A DNA stretch of 64,000 nucleotides, taken from Prosapia bicincta (lineage: Eukaryota > Arthropoda > Insecta > Hemiptera > Cercopidae). Below the pieces are notes generated by a model. It was not told where the DNA came from. It ran no database searches and worked only from the letters and a program-made list of their open reading frames with translations. The stretch covers positions 165,390,714 to 165,454,713 of the forward strand of contig JBAIZL010000002.1 of assembly GCA_036971475.1 (NCBI GenBank). The letters are read 5' to 3'. The number at the start of each line of letters is the position of its first letter. Position 1 is the first letter of the stretch. Below are positions 63,541 to 64,000 of the stretch, piece after piece. Both the position numbers and the translations under genes were made by a program.

Positions 63541-64000
63541 TTCAAAATAGCCAAAAGGGGCTCATATGGAAAATGGGGCGAAGAAAAGTTACAGATGGCC
63601 GTAGCTGCCTATAAAAACGGGGACTACGGACTTAACCAATGTGCAGTTGTTTATGGTGTTCCAAAGGCAACTATAAAGAGACATGCTGACAACAAAAATA
63701 TATTTTCAAATGGTGTGATATCTTTTGGAAGACAAGCAACACTTAGTGTAGAGATGGAAAAGATACTCACAGAACATATACTTTTATTTGAAGAAAGATT
63801 TTTTGGATTGACAATAAAAGACGTTCGTAGACTTGCCTATGATATTTCAGAAAAGTACCATCTGCAACATAATTTCAACAAAGAGAATAAAATGGCGGGG
63901 AAGAAGTGGTTTTACGCGTTCATGCGACGAAATCCTGAACTCTTTCTTCGTCAACCTGAAGGGACATCAATGGACCGGGCTAAGGGTTTTAATAGAGCAA
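63541..64000 (+). CDS. Tigger/pogo-like transposase, N-terminal DNA-binding part, runs off window
   Basis: An open frame of about 150 codons continues past position 64000. AKRGSYGKWGEEKLQMAVAA, GDYGLNQCAVVYGVPKATIK is a Psq/HTH domain. FGRQATLSVEMEKILTEHIL, FGLTIKDVRRLAYDISEKY, MAGKKWFYAFMRRNPELFLR and GTSMDRAKGFNRA form a CENP-B-type HTH of the Tigger/jerky family. The DDE domain would follow outside. No stop or frameshift is visible. The codon where similar proteins start (M-A-K-R-G) is ATA at 63547-63549 instead of ATG, so either the start has been lost or translation starts in an upstream exon. The first in-frame Met is in LQMAV. Confidence 0.88.

Overview
This window looks like a stretch of animal nuclear DNA with almost no host genes. 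It is strongly AT-rich, full of (AT)n and (AC)n microsatellites, and dominated by decayed transposable elements and satellite arrays. The elements (R1-clade non-LTR retrotransposon, Penelope-like GIY-YIG element, mariner, Tigger/pogo, hAT-like) fit an insect genome. A hemipteran is my best guess, but that is inference. I found no complete intact gene, no tRNA or rRNA gene and no CRISPR array.

Layout. 0-2.3 kb: a dispersed repeat, then a Penelope-like element whose N-terminal half lies on the minus strand while its RT/GIY-YIG half lies on the plus strand. 4.5-4.9 kb: an hAT-like (GTF2IRD2/ZBED-type) fragment. 8.8-13.5 kb: a full-length but inactivated R1-clade element on the minus strand, bounded by a perfect 11-bp target-site duplication (TSD), with ORF1 and ORF2 overlapping by ATGA. 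17.4-18.6 kb: decayed coding pieces of unknown family. 19.8-22.1 kb: a ~124-bp satellite (A) that ends in an inverted monomer. 22.55-23.0 kb: a 5'-truncated second copy of the R1-type element with a 61-nt poly(T). 23.5-24.0 kb: long microsatellites.

24.5-34.9 kb is the most unusual part. A second satellite (B, ~140-bp monomer) occurs twice in opposite orientation, at 24.5-26.0 and 32.2-34.3 kb. The first array alternates two monomer types (dimeric). The second has a five-monomer higher-order repeat of ~700 bp. Similar AT-microsatellite edges lie outside both arrays. The 6-kb spacer holds two more inverted repeat pairs (27.6/29.3 kb and 29.8/31.9 kb), one with protein-level conservation, plus decayed ORFs and a pogo-like MITE.

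35-64 kb is mostly AT-rich DNA with no recognisable gene. It contains a second copy of the window-start repeat (36.6 kb), a dead mariner (38.1-39.1 kb), a tRNA-derived SINE-like fragment (40.1 kb), a ~480-bp tandem duplication carrying an acidic coding remnant (40.4-41.4 kb), decayed ORFs (51.9 and 53.4 kb), an 81-bp hairpin (55.9 kb), an 11-bp C-rich minisatellite (60.4 kb), a 223-bp MITE-like element (61.2 kb), and the 5' end of a Tigger/pogo element running off the right edge (63.05 kb onward).

All coordinates, counts and family assignments come from reading the sequence by eye; no database search was run.
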